A stretch of DNA of 64,000 nt from Deltaproteobacteria bacterium (GCA_022340465.1 JAJDNW010000130.1:1-64000); one strand, 5' to 3'; positions 51,931 to 62,150 are shown, counted from the first letter of the stretch. A program made the numbers and translations. Notes: generated by a model not told the origin, from the letters alone.

Positions 51931-53217
51931 TCACAAGTACTCGAGGATCAGCTCGCATGCCGCCCTGGTGCCTCCCTGCCGTTTGCCGATGTAGTCGGCG
52001 GCCTGTTTTTTTACGACCCGTTTTTCCGGTGGATGGTCCAGGCAGGCGGCCAGAAATGTCGATACATCCTGCCATGATTCTGCCTGATGCACAAGGCCCA
52101 GTTCGACAATTTGCGACCCGACCCAGGCAAAGTTTTTCCAGTGGGGCCCGATGACCGGGGTCAATCCGGTAACCAGCGGTTCGAGGAAGTTCTGTCCGCC
52201 AAGGGGGGCGAGGCTGCCGCCCACGAAGGCCGCGGAGGCCCTCCGGTAGGCACTGCCCAATTCACCGAAGACATCCCACAAAACAACCCTTCCCGGTTGA
52301 ACAGGCCCGGTGACGGCGGAGCGCAGTTCCCAGGGGAGCCGGAGCCGGTCGAGGGTTTTGCGCCAATGATCGACCCGGTGCAGATGCCGTGGGAAAAGGC
52401 CGACAACCGCCCGAGGTCTGCGCGTATGCAAATCGCGCATTAAATGGCCGACCTCATTCTCTTCTTCTCTGCGCACCGATCCGAGGACGGCGAACGCCGC
52501 TTCGGGAGCGATGACGGCGTTGATGTTTTCCACGGGATCGTCGTCGGTCCGCACCTCCTGGAGGCGGTCGAACTTTATATTGGGCATGGTGGCCACACCC
52601 TTTTTGCCGAACAGCGCGCCAAAGCGGTCTGCGTCCGGTCTCGATATGGCTAAAATTCTTTCCGGCCGTAGGGTGCGCCAGAGAGAGGGCCAGATCATGT
52701 AACGCGTCAGGCTTTTTTCCGTCAGCCTGCCGTTGACGATGACCGCCGGGCACCCCTGCTGTTTGAGAGCCAACAGAAGCCCGGGCCAGATTTCCGTCTC
52801 CAGGAGCACCATGAGGCGCGGGTTTACTCTGCCAACCGTTCGGGTCATTATGGACGGCATGTCAAAGGGGCAATAGGCGACCTGGACGTCGACACGGTCA
52901 AAGCGATTTTTAAGGTCGGTGACGGCTCGATCCAGGATCTCTTTCCCTTGACGTGTGTTGGTGGTCAGAACAGCATCGAGACGGCGGTGATGCGGGAGGG
53001 TATTAATAATCTCCCCGGCAAGATAGGCTTCGCCCGCCGATGCCGCCTGTATCCAGAGATCGGCATTGCCTTTCAAGGGTTTTTCGAGAACGCGGCTCTC
53101 GAAGCCTTCGGCGAGACGCCGGTTTTTGCGAAGGAAGGGTAGCACCGCGCGCCAGAGAACATCGTAAAACGAAAAGGTCGCTTTTTCAACCGGGCTGATG
53201 GCGGGATGATTTTTCAT
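51931..53217 (-). CDS. waaA: Kdo transferase
   Basis: A 428-residue GT30 glycosyltransferase (two Rossmann halves) that adds Kdo to lipid IVA at the inner membrane. The family blocks WIQAASAGEAYLAGEII (near residue 55), LLETEIWPGLL and the C-terminal APLGGQNFLEPLVTGLTPVIGP are present. The start ATG 53217 lies within the end of the transpeptidase gene (32-nt overlap); the ribosome site is weak. Whether it adds one or two Kdo residues cannot be told. Confidence 0.93.
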   Translation of the reverse strand: MKNHPAISPVEKATFSFYDVLWRAVLPFLRKNRRLAEGFESRVLEKPLKGNADLWIQAASAGEAYLAGEIINTLPHHRRLDAVLTTNTRQGKEILDRAVTDLKNRFDRVDVQVAYCPFDMPSIMTRTVGRVNPRLMVLLETEIWPGLLLALKQQGCPAVIVNGRLTEKSLTRYMIWPSLWRTLRPERILAISRPDADRFGALFGKKGVATMPNIKFDRLQEVRTDDDPVENINAVIAPEAAFAVLGSVRREEENEVGHLMRDLHTRRPRAVVGLFPRHLHRVDHWRKTLDRLRLPWELRSAVTGPVQPGRVVLWDVFGELGSAYRRASAAFVGGSLAPLGGQNFLEPLVTGLTPVIGPHWKNFAWVGSQIVELGLVHQAESWQDVSTFLAACLDHPPEKRVVKKQAADYIGKRQGGTRAACELILEYL

Positions 53218-54589
53218 CGTTTTGACTGAAGTAGTTCTGGAAATATTTTTTGATGGCCATACGCGCATACTGACCGGCTCTGATTCCGATATACTCTTCA
53301 TGCGCCACAACCACGGCTACGGCCATCTTTTTCCCACTGTCGGGTTCTTCCGCAAAGCCCACGAACCAGTCGAACCTGAGGTCGTGCTTACGATTGAATA
53401 TGGAGCCTGTTTTTCCGCCGATGGTGAGCTTTGACAGCACCCGGTCCCGTTTATATCCCCTGAATGTTTTTCTGGCTGTGCCGGAACGGACAGTGGCTTT
53501 CATCAGATCATAAAGCACCTGTGATGTGTCAGGTAAAATCGCCTTCTTCATGGTTCGGGGCGCACACCTGTATACGTTTTTGCCGGTAGCGTCCTGGATG
53601 CTTTCGATAACAGTGGGTTCGACCATTTCGCCCTTGTTTACGACGGCTGAAGCCATGAGTACGCCGTGCAGCGGTGAAAGCGTCGTGCTGCGATTGAAGC
53701 CGCTGGCGATTTCCGCCCAGTTGTAGGTCGTATCAGCAATGCTCAAATGGCTGGGCGGCAGTTCGAGCTCAAAGTCGATCTCCTGGTTGAAGCCGAAGCT
53801 CTCGGCGTATTGCTCCAGCAGCGATTTGTTGAGATACAGGGAGCCGATTTTTCCGAATACCGGATTGACCGACCGGGCGAATGAATCTTTCAGGGAAATG
53901 TGATTGGTGTACTTGTTGTCGGTATCCTTGAGCTGCCGTTTGTAGAGGGTGTGGGCATTGCCGTTGAAGCGCATTTTTGAACCGGGTGTCAGGCCGCATT
54001 GTTCAATGGCGGCCGCCGCGGTGACGATCTTGAAAATACTCGCCGCCGGATACTGATTGTCCAGGCAGGGGTCATGGCCGGGGTCTTGTTTGTTGAACCC
54101 GCTCAGCAGTATGATTTTTCCGGTGGCGGGATCGGCGGCGACGATACCGATGAACCGCGAGTTGACGCGATCCATTTTTTTCAGCATGTAGCGCTGCAGG
54201 CCGGCGTCCAAGGTGGTTTGCACCCACAGGTGCTTTCCGTCGGCATCGATGGCAAACCCCTCTTCCCGGAGATTGACAAGCAGCCGCGGGTCTATCATGC
54301 TGCGGGCCCTTTCCTTGTCCTTCAACGGGTCTAATTGGGTCGCTTCCCTTTTCTCCTTGCCTCCCGCCAGCGTGGTGTACGGAGCCGAATCAGAATCATA
54401 GAGGGCAAAGACGTTGATGGCCAGGAACAGGCCACCGGCAGTCAGGCCGGCGGCAGCCAGGAGCATCATCAGCCTGGCGACGGCCCTGGCTCTCTTCCGG
54501 CGCCTTTTCTCGGCTTGTATCCTTGCCTGATACTCTCTCCAACAGCTAGTGGTTGCGTCGCCGTTCCGGTTGGTGAATGGATAAGACAT
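53186..54589 (-). CDS. Penicillin-binding transpeptidase domain protein
   Basis: A 467-residue membrane-anchored protein with one N-terminal helix (about 36-62) and a periplasmic transpeptidase domain. The three active-site motifs are SIFK (184-187, nucleophile Ser184), SVN (240-242) and KTG (near residue 400, GGKTGSIFN). It lacks a recognisable dimerisation/PBP dimer or glycosyltransferase domain and is shorter than FtsI/MrdA, so it is a small class B-like PBP. The cell-cycle role is unknown. It is upstream of waaA in the same direction. Confidence 0.85.
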   Translation of the reverse strand: MSYPFTNRNGDATTSCWREYQARIQAEKRRRKRARAVARLMMLLAAAGLTAGGLFLAINVFALYDSDSAPYTTLAGGKEKREATQLDPLKDKERARSMIDPRLLVNLREEGFAIDADGKHLWVQTTLDAGLQRYMLKKMDRVNSRFIGIVAADPATGKIILLSGFNKQDPGHDPCLDNQYPAASIFKIVTAAAAIEQCGLTPGSKMRFNGNAHTLYKRQLKDTDNKYTNHISLKDSFARSVNPVFGKIGSLYLNKSLLEQYAESFGFNQEIDFELELPPSHLSIADTTYNWAEIASGFNRSTTLSPLHGVLMASAVVNKGEMVEPTVIESIQDATGKNVYRCAPRTMKKAILPDTSQVLYDLMKATVRSGTARKTFRGYKRDRVLSKLTIGGKTGSIFNRKHDLRFDWFVGFAEEPDSGKKMAVAVVVAHEEYIGIRAGQYARMAIKKYFQNYFSQNDEKSSRHQPG

Positions 54590-54728
54590 GCAAGACTTCC
54601 TGCCTAAACTGATCGTTTCAACTCTTTACAGGTTATAAGATCCCAACCCGGGTAAACGGGAAATTCCAATATCGAAAACCAAAATCTTTCGCAAACATGA
54701 TGGGCTTATAGTAAACAGGACCTAAGCC

Positions 54729-56642
54729 TCAGCTGACCTTTGTTCCCGGAGCGACCGTTCTGCCCGGCGCTGCGAGGCTCGCCCCCTGTTCGTCCACAGC
54801 CGCCAGCACCATTCCGTTTGATTCGATCCCCATCAATTTGGCCGGCTGGAGATTGGCCACGACGATCACCTGTCGGCCCACGATGTCTTGGGGGGCGTAA
54901 TTCTGGGAAATTCCCGCAACGATGGTGCGCAGCTCGCCGAGATCGACTTCGAGCTCGAGTAATTTTTTTGACTTCGGGATGGGTTTCGCCTTCAGGACGG
55001 TACCCACCCTCAGATCGAGTTTTCCAAACGCTTCAAAGGGAATGCGTGGTTTGAGGTCGCCGATTCCGGCGGTTCCTTTTTCCGGTTTTGCAGCCGGCGC
55101 CATTTCAACCCTTGGAAACAGGGGGGGGCTTTTCTTGACTTGATTTCCCGCAGTCGTTTTACCCCAGGACCCGAGATGCGTCAAACGGAAAAAAGGACCG
55201 TCATTCGGATCCAGGCCGAGCTGGGTTTGAATGGCTTTCGCGGTTTGGGGCATAATCGGGTAGATCAGTCCGGAGACGATTCTGATCCCTTCCAGGAGGT
55301 TGTAGATTACCGTCTCCAGTGCGGCTGTTTTTTGGGCGTCCTTGGCAAGTACCCAGGGCGCTTTCAGGTCGATATATTTGTTCAAGCAGCCGACAAAAAC
55401 CCACACGGCCATGATGGCCTTGTGAAAGGCGAAGTCGTACATATGGGTTTCGAAGGCTTCCACCGCCTTTTCCGCCTGCCGCCTGACATCGGCATCATCA
55501 TTATCCTCTGTTTCCGGGTGAGAGCCCGGAACAGCACCTTTGAAATAGCGCAGGGTCATGGAGGTCACACGGCTGACCAGGTTTCCCAGATCGTTGGCCA
55601 GGTCTGCGTTGATACGTTGGACCAGGGCTTCTTCGTTGAAGTTCGAATCCAGTCCGAATGCCATTTCGCGCATGAGGAAATAGCGGAAGGCATCCAGGCC
55701 GTATACATTCTTCAACTGCAGGGGTTCCACCACATTGCCGATGGATTTGGACATCTTGCTCTGATCCACATTCCAATACCCGTGAACGTTCAAGTGCCGG
55801 TAGATGGGAATCCCTGCGGCTTTGAGCATAATTGGCCAGTAGATGCCGTGGGGTTTGAGAATGTCTTTGGCGACAATGTGCTGGGCCACGGGCCAGAATT
55901 TTTCGAACCGCTCCCCCTCCGGATATCCCAGAGCCGAGATGTAGTTCAGCAAAGCGTCGAACCACACGTACGTGACGTACTGTTCGTCGAAGGGCAGGGT
56001 AATGCCCCAGGTGATGCGGGATTTCGGCCGTGAAATACACAAATCTTCGAGGGGTTCACTGAGAAACGCCAGCACTTCGTTCCGGTAACGTTCCGGGCGG
56101 ATGAACCCGGGGTTGTTTTTAATGTGATCTATCAACCAATCCTGGTAACGGCTCATCTTGAAAAAATAATTGGATTCCTTGATCACTTCCGGTTCGGTTT
56201 CGTGATCCGGGCATTTGCCATCGACCAGTTCCCTTTCGGTGTAGAAACGTTCACAGCCGAAACAGTACAGGCCTTCGTATTCGCTGAAATATATATCGCC
56301 GGCATCATAAATTTGCTGGAGAATGCGTTTGACGACAGCTATGTGACCGCTGTCCGTGGTGCGGATAAAATCGCTGTTTTCGATGTCGAGCTCCGGCCAG
56401 AGCGCCCTGAACAAATTGCTGATTTTGTCGACATACTCCCTTGGCTTCAGGCCCTCCTTTTCCGCTGCCTGTACGATTTTGTCGCCGTGTTCGTCGGTGC
56501 CCGTTAAAAAAAAGGTTTCGCTCCCCAGCATGTCATGGAACCGGGTGGCGACGTCGGCAACAAGGGTGGTGTACGCATGCCCGAGATGGGGTTTGGCGTT
56601 AACATAATAGATGGGGGTGGTAATGTAAAATGGCGTAGACAT
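54729..56642 (-). CDS. metG: Methionyl-tRNA synthetase
   Basis: A 637-residue class I synthetase. HLGH (about 18-21, the HIGH motif) and KMSKS (about 298-302) bind ATP, and a CFGCERFYTERELVDGKCPDHE zinc-knuckle (about 127-145) is of the one-knuckle type. A C-terminal tRNA-binding domain (about 535-637, LDLRVGTVLKAKPIPKSKKLLELEVDLG) is fused. The next gene upstream, ricT, ends 8 nt before its start, so the order holB-ricT-metG forms one unit. Confidence 0.96.
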   Translation of the reverse strand: MSTPFYITTPIYYVNAKPHLGHAYTTLVADVATRFHDMLGSETFFLTGTDEHGDKIVQAAEKEGLKPREYVDKISNLFRALWPELDIENSDFIRTTDSGHIAVVKRILQQIYDAGDIYFSEYEGLYCFGCERFYTERELVDGKCPDHETEPEVIKESNYFFKMSRYQDWLIDHIKNNPGFIRPERYRNEVLAFLSEPLEDLCISRPKSRITWGITLPFDEQYVTYVWFDALLNYISALGYPEGERFEKFWPVAQHIVAKDILKPHGIYWPIMLKAAGIPIYRHLNVHGYWNVDQSKMSKSIGNVVEPLQLKNVYGLDAFRYFLMREMAFGLDSNFNEEALVQRINADLANDLGNLVSRVTSMTLRYFKGAVPGSHPETEDNDDADVRRQAEKAVEAFETHMYDFAFHKAIMAVWVFVGCLNKYIDLKAPWVLAKDAQKTAALETVIYNLLEGIRIVSGLIYPIMPQTAKAIQTQLGLDPNDGPFFRLTHLGSWGKTTAGNQVKKSPPLFPRVEMAPAAKPEKGTAGIGDLKPRIPFEAFGKLDLRVGTVLKAKPIPKSKKLLELEVDLGELRTIVAGISQNYAPQDIVGRQVIVVANLQPAKLMGIESNGMVLAAVDEQGASLAAPGRTVAPGTKVS

Positions 56643-56650
56643 CTGTTCTC

Positions 56651-57454
56651 CTATTTATCCGGTGCGTTAATATCATTTACGTCCAGTTCGACCTCGGAAC
56701 CGTTTTCCAGTCGCACCGAAACACGGCGTCCGAGAATGTTGTGGCGGATTACCTTGCCGTTTCCGTCTCGAACGCGAATATTTTTACCAATTTTAGGAAA
56801 GCCTTCCTTTAATTTGGCATAGGTTTTGTTTTCATAGGTCAGGCAGCACATCAGACGGCCGCACTGGCCGGAAATTTTTGTAGGGTTGAGGGAAAGACCC
56901 TGCTGCTTGGCCATTTTGATGGATACAGGATCGAATTTTTCAATGAAGGACGAACAGCAGATCTCACGGCCGCACCTGCCGATGCCGCCACACATTTTCG
57001 CCTGGTTGCGAATTCCGACCTGCCGCATTTCGATCCTGACCCGGAACTCTTTGACCAGCTTCTTGACGAGTTCACGAAAGTCGACCCGGCCGTCGGCAGT
57101 AAAAAAGAAAGTAAGCCTGCTGGCATCGAAGGTGCTTTCAACCGAAAAGAGATTCATTTTCAGATCGTTTTTTTTGATGCACTTCTGGCAGAACTTATAG
57201 GCGCGTGCTTCCAGGGCGATATTTTTTTCCCGGCGGTGGTGATCGTTTTCGCTGGCGACGCGGTGGACCTTTTTGAACGTTTTGCCACGTGGCGTATTTT
57301 CCATGGGTTCCGGCGGAATGGCCACAGTGCCGAATCCGAGCCCCTTTTCGGTTTCCACGATGACATAATCACCCGGTTTGAGCACAAAAGCACCGCTGTC
57401 GAAATGATAGATTTTGCCCGCCGGTTTGAACCGTATCCCAACAATTTTCTTCAT
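56651..57454 (-). CDS. ricT: PSP1-domain protein (RicT/YaaT family)
   Basis: A 267-residue cytoplasmic protein. A PSP1 domain covers about 60-170; the cysteine blocks CGGIGRCGREICC and CGRLMCCLTYE supply ligands that in Bacillus RicT bind an iron-sulfur cluster in the RicAFT complex affecting RNA processing. The start is ATG 57454; an in-frame TTG 57511 would overlap holB. The holB-ricT-metG order is common in bacteria. Here its partners RicA and RicF are not visible. Confidence 0.88.
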   Translation of the reverse strand: MKKIVGIRFKPAGKIYHFDSGAFVLKPGDYVIVETEKGLGFGTVAIPPEPMENTPRGKTFKKVHRVASENDHHRREKNIALEARAYKFCQKCIKKNDLKMNLFSVESTFDASRLTFFFTADGRVDFRELVKKLVKEFRVRIEMRQVGIRNQAKMCGGIGRCGREICCSSFIEKFDPVSIKMAKQQGLSLNPTKISGQCGRLMCCLTYENKTYAKLKEGFPKIGKNIRVRDGNGKVIRHNILGRRVSVRLENGSEVELDVNDINAPDK

Positions 57455-57507
57455 TGGATTGGATCCTGCATGCGTTGAAAAAGTTAACAACCGATCCGCC
57501 GGAAAAC

Positions 57508-58551
57508 TCAACGAACGGCAGACCGGATTGGAGATAAATTCATCATCATGACATCCAGCGTCAAGCGCGTGTTGACATTGGCCTGGATGTTTTTTTTGGC
57601 CGCTTCCAGCAGGTCGATGTCGGCAAGCAGCGAGGCTGTCTCGTAATGCCGCGCCGCCCGTGCGATTTTTTCCATGAGGTCCGTGTTGGCAACCCTGTTC
57701 GACCCCGCCTTGACAACCGCCAAATCCCTGAACCAGGATATCAGGATTTCCAGGGCGTCCGGAATCGCTTCCCGGTTGAGGGACATCAACTCCGAAAATG
57801 CCAGGAAGGATCGGATTTGTACGGAACGATCGCCACCCCCGTCATGAGGGTCGACAAGCTGTATAATCCACTCGCGCCGCCCTACCCAACCGGCATCCAC
57901 GAGGCTGTCCGCTTTGCCGTAGCTCCCGTTGGCCAACTTGGCTAAAATGGCGGCTTTGTCGCCTCGAACGCCCTGCTTTTCAAGGTACTCCGCAATGGCA
58001 TGCCCGGGAATCGGTTTGAAGGCTACCTGTTGACAGCGCGATACGATAGTGGGCAGGAGGTTGTGTTTGTTGTCGGCAATGAGGATCAGGACAGTGTTTT
58101 CCGGTGGTTCTTCGAGCAGCTTCAGCAGTGAATTACCGGCTTCCGGGTTCATGGTCTGAGCCTGGTCGATGACCACCACTCGCTGCGAAGCCTCATACGG
58201 TTTCACGGCCAACGTATGGCCAAGATTCCGGATCGTCAAGATCTTTATCCTTGATTTTTCAGGCGTTATAACGATGACGTCCGGATGCTGACCCGCTTCG
58301 ATTTTTCGGCACGGCCTGCATTCCCCGCACGGTACGATCCGGCTGTTTACAGCGGTCCGCCGATCGGCGGCCATGCGGCAGTTGAGAGCCCCGGCAAAAG
58401 TTAATGCGGTCTTTTTTTTCCCGATCCCGTCGATGCCGGTAAACAGCAACGCATGGGGAAGATTACCCCCCTGCAGCCAACCGGTCAGTCGGTGAACAGC
58501 CTTTTCCTGGTGGTGAATAGCCGAAAAGCCGGCTGCAGACTTAATAGTCAA
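57508..58551 (-). CDS. holB: DNA polymerase III delta-prime subunit
   Basis: A 347-residue AAA-type clamp-loader subunit. The Walker A region is GIDGIGKKKTAL (P-loop degenerate at the third Gly), and the zinc module is CGECRPCRKIEAGQHPD with an upstream Cys. The LLKLLEEPPENT block is a family hallmark. The start is TTG 58551, 4 nt after AAGGAG; it overlaps the stop of the IHF/HU-type gene by 11 nt, which suggests coupling. Confidence 0.93.
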   Translation of the reverse strand: MTIKSAAGFSAIHHQEKAVHRLTGWLQGGNLPHALLFTGIDGIGKKKTALTFAGALNCRMAADRRTAVNSRIVPCGECRPCRKIEAGQHPDVIVITPEKSRIKILTIRNLGHTLAVKPYEASQRVVVIDQAQTMNPEAGNSLLKLLEEPPENTVLILIADNKHNLLPTIVSRCQQVAFKPIPGHAIAEYLEKQGVRGDKAAILAKLANGSYGKADSLVDAGWVGRREWIIQLVDPHDGGGDRSVQIRSFLAFSELMSLNREAIPDALEILISWFRDLAVVKAGSNRVANTDLMEKIARAARHYETASLLADIDLLEAAKKNIQANVNTRLTLDVMMMNLSPIRSAVR

Positions 58552-58816
58552 CCCGCTCCTTCAGCTCTTTTCCCGGTTTAAAAAAAGGCAGTTTCTTCGG
58601 ATGGATAGCGACCTTTTCTCCTGTCTTGGGGTTTCTGCCGACATAACTCTTGTAATCTTTTACATAAAAACTGCACAACCCTCTTATTTCTACGCGCTCC
58701 CCCCGGGCCATGGCCTCCGCCATGTTTTCGAAGAATATCTGCACCACCTTTGCGGCTTCGGCTTTTGAGATGTCGGCCTCGTCTTTCAATGCAGAGATGA
58801 GCTCCAGTTTGTTCAT
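58541..58816 (-). CDS. IHF/HU-type DNA-binding protein
   Basis: A 91-residue protein with MNKLELISALKDEADIS at the start and the arm region RGLCSFYVKDYKSYVGRNPKTGE (about 46-68), the fold of IHF/HU proteins. The Arg/Tyr content and the REVEIRGLCSF block resemble IHF more than HU, but the assignment to a subunit is uncertain. ATG 58816 follows GGAGG by about 6 nt. It overlaps holB by 11 nt. Upstream (58817-59101) a non-coding stretch holds three tandem GGTGCC units at about 58992-59009 and nothing else recognisable. Confidence 0.85.
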   Translation of the reverse strand: MNKLELISALKDEADISKAEAAKVVQIFFENMAEAMARGERVEIRGLCSFYVKDYKSYVGRNPKTGEKVAIHPKKLPFFKPGKELKERVDY

Positions 58817-59101
58817 ATATCCTCCTTCCCGCGGCAGGGCACCCTCGCTGTCAACCCCGATCGGGATCAAACCTGATATCAGGTATTATCCGAATACCTC
58901 AATAATTTATTTCAGCACAAAGCCGGCTTCCCGGCCGGTGGGCCGATTCAAGTCTCTATTAATGATAAATTGAAAAAAAGTCAAGTAGATCGGTGCCGGT
59001 GCCGGTGCCCGGGCTTTGCCGGCCGTCGTCCCTACCGGCCCGGCGGGAGAAACGTGGTCGGCGTTCCGAAATGCTTCCACGAGGGTGTCGATGGGTGAGT
59101 C

Positions 59102-59629
59102 TCAGGCTAAAATTCCGGGAACGGGTTCGACATCCGCCTCGTCAACCTCGACCCCGGCCGTCTGACCCAGCGTGTCGACATTGATGATGACACGGCCCTT
59201 GCCCCGGTAACGCTTGAAGGTACCCACCACGCCTGCAAAAATGCCGTATACAACCAGCACCCTGTCACCTTTGACAAGCCTGTTTCCCGTCTGAATGGGG
59301 GTGCCGGAGGCAACCAGGATTTTGAGGGAGTCGATGGTTTCGCCGGGAACGGGTACGGGGCCGTCCTTGGTTCCGACGATGCGCACCGCGCCGGTGGTTT
59401 TGACGATTTCGATATGTTCACGGGCTTCGAGGTCGCTTTTCACGAAGAGGTATCCGGGAAAAACAGGCACCCGAATCATCAGTTTTCGGTCCTGGCGACG
59501 GCTCTTTACCTGCACCTTGGGCAGGAAGACTTCGAATGATTTTTTAAGCAGGCCGTCGTTGACGACGTTTTCGAATCGGCTGCGGGTGTGAAGCACATAC
59601 CACTTTTTTTCAAGTCCGCCATGGTCCAT
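59102..59629 (-). CDS. NusG-like transcription antiterminator (specialised paralogue)
   Basis: A 175-residue NusG-family protein. The N-terminal NGN domain (about 8-110, KKWYVLHTRSRFENVVNDGL and FPGYLFVKSDL) is followed by a KOW domain (about 120-170, KGDRVLVVYGIFAGVVGTFKRYRGKGRVIINVD). It is unlikely to be the housekeeping NusG, which normally sits beside secE and ribosomal genes; RfaH/UpxY-type factors act on specific long operons such as polysaccharide loci. It lies 37 nt after lptD, suggesting co-expression with LPS export. A target operon cannot be named from the window. Confidence 0.78.
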   Translation of the reverse strand: MDHGGLEKKWYVLHTRSRFENVVNDGLLKKSFEVFLPKVQVKSRRQDRKLMIRVPVFPGYLFVKSDLEAREHIEIVKTTGAVRIVGTKDGPVPVPGETIDSLKILVASGTPIQTGNRLVKGDRVLVVYGIFAGVVGTFKRYRGKGRVIINVDTLGQTAGVEVDEADVEPVPGILA

Positions 59630-59666
59630 AGGGTTCGTTCCGTCCTTACGGGCTTTCCACGATATT

Positions 59667-62060
59667 TCAGGGGGCGATGCCGCTTTCGAAGCCGCCGATG
59701 CCCTTGAGCCGTATTTCAAACGCGTACATAATTTCATCCACGTCCCTGGTATAGCGCAGGTCCAGGGACCAGCACTGGGCATCGTACAGGATCCCAAGCG
59801 TGGTTTCAAGATCCTCATCCGCATAAAAGTCGTATTCATAGCGGGCGATCAGCGACAGGGGGCGGGTTAGACGCAGCAAACCATCCACGACCAGCGAATT
59901 GACGCCATCCCCGGCATCTTCGTCTGTCTCTCTGGTATAGCGGTGTTCGATTGTCAGAACGTCGTCGCGGTTGTCGGAAATCCGCGACAAAAGACTGTGG
60001 CTCACGGGTTCGTTGTCATAAACGGACCAGTCCGCATCCGCCGACAGCCTGAAATGACGCCCGGGCGTGATCTGCAGCCTTGCAAAAACCGGTCTGAAGG
60101 GTTCCCGGCTTTCACCGTTCTTCCATTTGTCGGGGTCGTCCTCGAAAGCTTCGTTAAAATCATAGGTCTGCCCGATGTCGAACCGCGCCATCTGATGATA
60201 CCGGTAGCCGGGGGCCTCATCGGAAAGCTCGGGTTTCTGCTGGACCGCCCGGCGCTGGATGAACAGGTTGGACAGGGAATAGGTGACCTGATTCGACGCT
60301 TCAATCCTGTCGATGGCGTCGAAGTCGGGGTGGGACGACTGTGCATAGTCGGGCACATAGTTATAGGTAATGCGTGGATTGAGGGTGTGCTTGAGAGGCT
60401 GTTGACCTTCACCGCCGTTGAAAATCCTGTAGATTTCCGTCGACAGGTCCAGGCCGATATCCCAGAATTCACGGTGCTGGTAGTCTTCTCCGGCATCATC
60501 CGATGTGGGATCGACGTCGTCTGCGATATACCAGGCGGTTTCACGCAGCCCCACAGATGGTTCCAGAGTAAAATAACGGCCGACGTCCAGGGGCAGGTAA
60601 CCCCGGGGATACAGGTCGATCCGGTGGTCCCGGGTGACCCCGTTGTCGGTGGTCGTCGTGTCCCTGTAAAAATGGGTGTAGGAGGAACTCAGATCAAAAA
60701 AAAGGGGGGTATTGGCGACAGCCTGTTTCGAACCGTTGAACTGGATGAAAGGCAGCCTCTGGGCGGTGGTGTCGGGCAGATCCTGGGTGCGGGCGATGAC
60801 ATCGTCATACCATCTCGCCTCCGCATTCAGGTTGAAGCGCGACCAGTACCGGTTGACGTTGAAACGATTAAGCCTTACCGGATCGTTGTAATCGTCCAGG
60901 TCTCGTCCGAATTCATTGTTGTAGTAATCGCGGGTTGTGATGAAACCCGTGTATCCCCGCTTGAAATCCGTCAGGTAATCCTGATCGCTGACAATGTCCA
61001 GGTCGAACAGGGCCTTGAAGTTTCCAGGAAGTTCCTGGTCGTTTTTGGTTCTGAACCAGTAACGGTCCCTGTTGGTCCGCAGAAAATCGTCGCCGGTATT
61101 CTCCACATAGCCCCAGTCCCTTTCCGGGGAGCCCGGGTCGTCCCCGGTGACGCTGTCGACCCGCCGGTCGTCCAGGTAGTCGAACATGGTCGTTCCCTTT
61201 GAAAGGGGACTTGACGCGTAGCGGTATTCAGTGCCGAATTTGTTACCCCTGTCGGACATGTAATGCGAGTAGAAAGTGGCATCCGAGCTTTTGTTGATGG
61301 CCCAGAAAAGCGGTTGGTCGTATTCATAGCCCTTGCGGCTGGAATAACCGATCTGGGGCGTCAGCAGACCGGTCTGCCGCTTGGTCTTGACGGGGAATCC
61401 AATCCAGGGTGTGTAAAGGATCGGCACATTCTTAACCCACAAGGCGGCATGGTAGGCGGTCCCATAGCCCTCGATGGTCACATTGAGATTACGCCCCGTG
61501 ATTTTCCAGTCGGGTTTTTCACCGTCACACGTGGTGACGCTGGCTCTGTCGGCCCGGTAGGTGTCTTTACCGGTTTTTTGGAGGTTGTCGGATCGAACGA
61601 TGAAATGGTTTTTTTCAAAATAGAGTCTGCCGTTGGACACCTGCCCCTCTTCCCTTTCCAGGTCGAAGGTCAGGCTGTCGGCCGAGATCACATCTTCGCC
61701 GGAGGAAACCACGATGTGACCGCTGGCCTCCACCGTCATGTTTTCATGGTCGAACCGGACCTGATCGGCGCTGATCTTCTTGTCCCCCTGGGTGATTTGA
61801 ACGTTGCCCCGGGCATTGTATACCTTGGCGGTATCGTCATAACTCAGCTCGTCGGCCACGATGTGCCAGGGGCGGTTCGGCTCGTTCAACTGGCGGTCCA
61901 GGTCTTCCGCCGCTGCCCCGGCAGCGGACAGGGTCATCAGAGCGAAAAAAACAATGGCGATTCCAAGGAGCAGGGTGCCCTTGGCGGCTTGGGAACAGAT
62001 CTCCTGAAAGGCGTTTCCGGCACGGGTCGTTGAGGATTCTGTATGGATGTTCGGGGGCAT
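59667..62060 (-). CDS. lptD: LPS-assembly protein LptD
   Basis: A 797-residue outer-membrane protein. A signal-anchor segment (about 28-50, ending AAGAAAEDLD) is followed by an N-terminal OstA/LptA-like beta-jellyroll (about 65-170) with a YDD(T)AKVYNARGNVQ start, and a large barrel (about 220-790) of alternating aromatic strands. With LptE it inserts LPS into the outer leaflet. Its cysteines are few (around 177 and 785), so the E. coli disulfide pattern is not reproduced. ATG 62060 begins 90 bp from the divergent surE. Confidence 0.93.
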   Translation of the reverse strand: MPPNIHTESSTTRAGNAFQEICSQAAKGTLLLGIAIVFFALMTLSAAGAAAEDLDRQLNEPNRPWHIVADELSYDDTAKVYNARGNVQITQGDKKISADQVRFDHENMTVEASGHIVVSSGEDVISADSLTFDLEREEGQVSNGRLYFEKNHFIVRSDNLQKTGKDTYRADRASVTTCDGEKPDWKITGRNLNVTIEGYGTAYHAALWVKNVPILYTPWIGFPVKTKRQTGLLTPQIGYSSRKGYEYDQPLFWAINKSSDATFYSHYMSDRGNKFGTEYRYASSPLSKGTTMFDYLDDRRVDSVTGDDPGSPERDWGYVENTGDDFLRTNRDRYWFRTKNDQELPGNFKALFDLDIVSDQDYLTDFKRGYTGFITTRDYYNNEFGRDLDDYNDPVRLNRFNVNRYWSRFNLNAEARWYDDVIARTQDLPDTTAQRLPFIQFNGSKQAVANTPLFFDLSSSYTHFYRDTTTTDNGVTRDHRIDLYPRGYLPLDVGRYFTLEPSVGLRETAWYIADDVDPTSDDAGEDYQHREFWDIGLDLSTEIYRIFNGGEGQQPLKHTLNPRITYNYVPDYAQSSHPDFDAIDRIEASNQVTYSLSNLFIQRRAVQQKPELSDEAPGYRYHQMARFDIGQTYDFNEAFEDDPDKWKNGESREPFRPVFARLQITPGRHFRLSADADWSVYDNEPVSHSLLSRISDNRDDVLTIEHRYTRETDEDAGDGVNSLVVDGLLRLTRPLSLIARYEYDFYADEDLETTLGILYDAQCWSLDLRYTRDVDEIMYAFEIRLKGIGGFESGIAP

Positions 62061-62150
62061 CGATGTCCGATCGATCAGAGAATGGTTAAAAACCGGTTGC
62101 CATCATTTTAAATATTCCATATAAGGCCAAAACAGCTTAAAAATCAAGTT

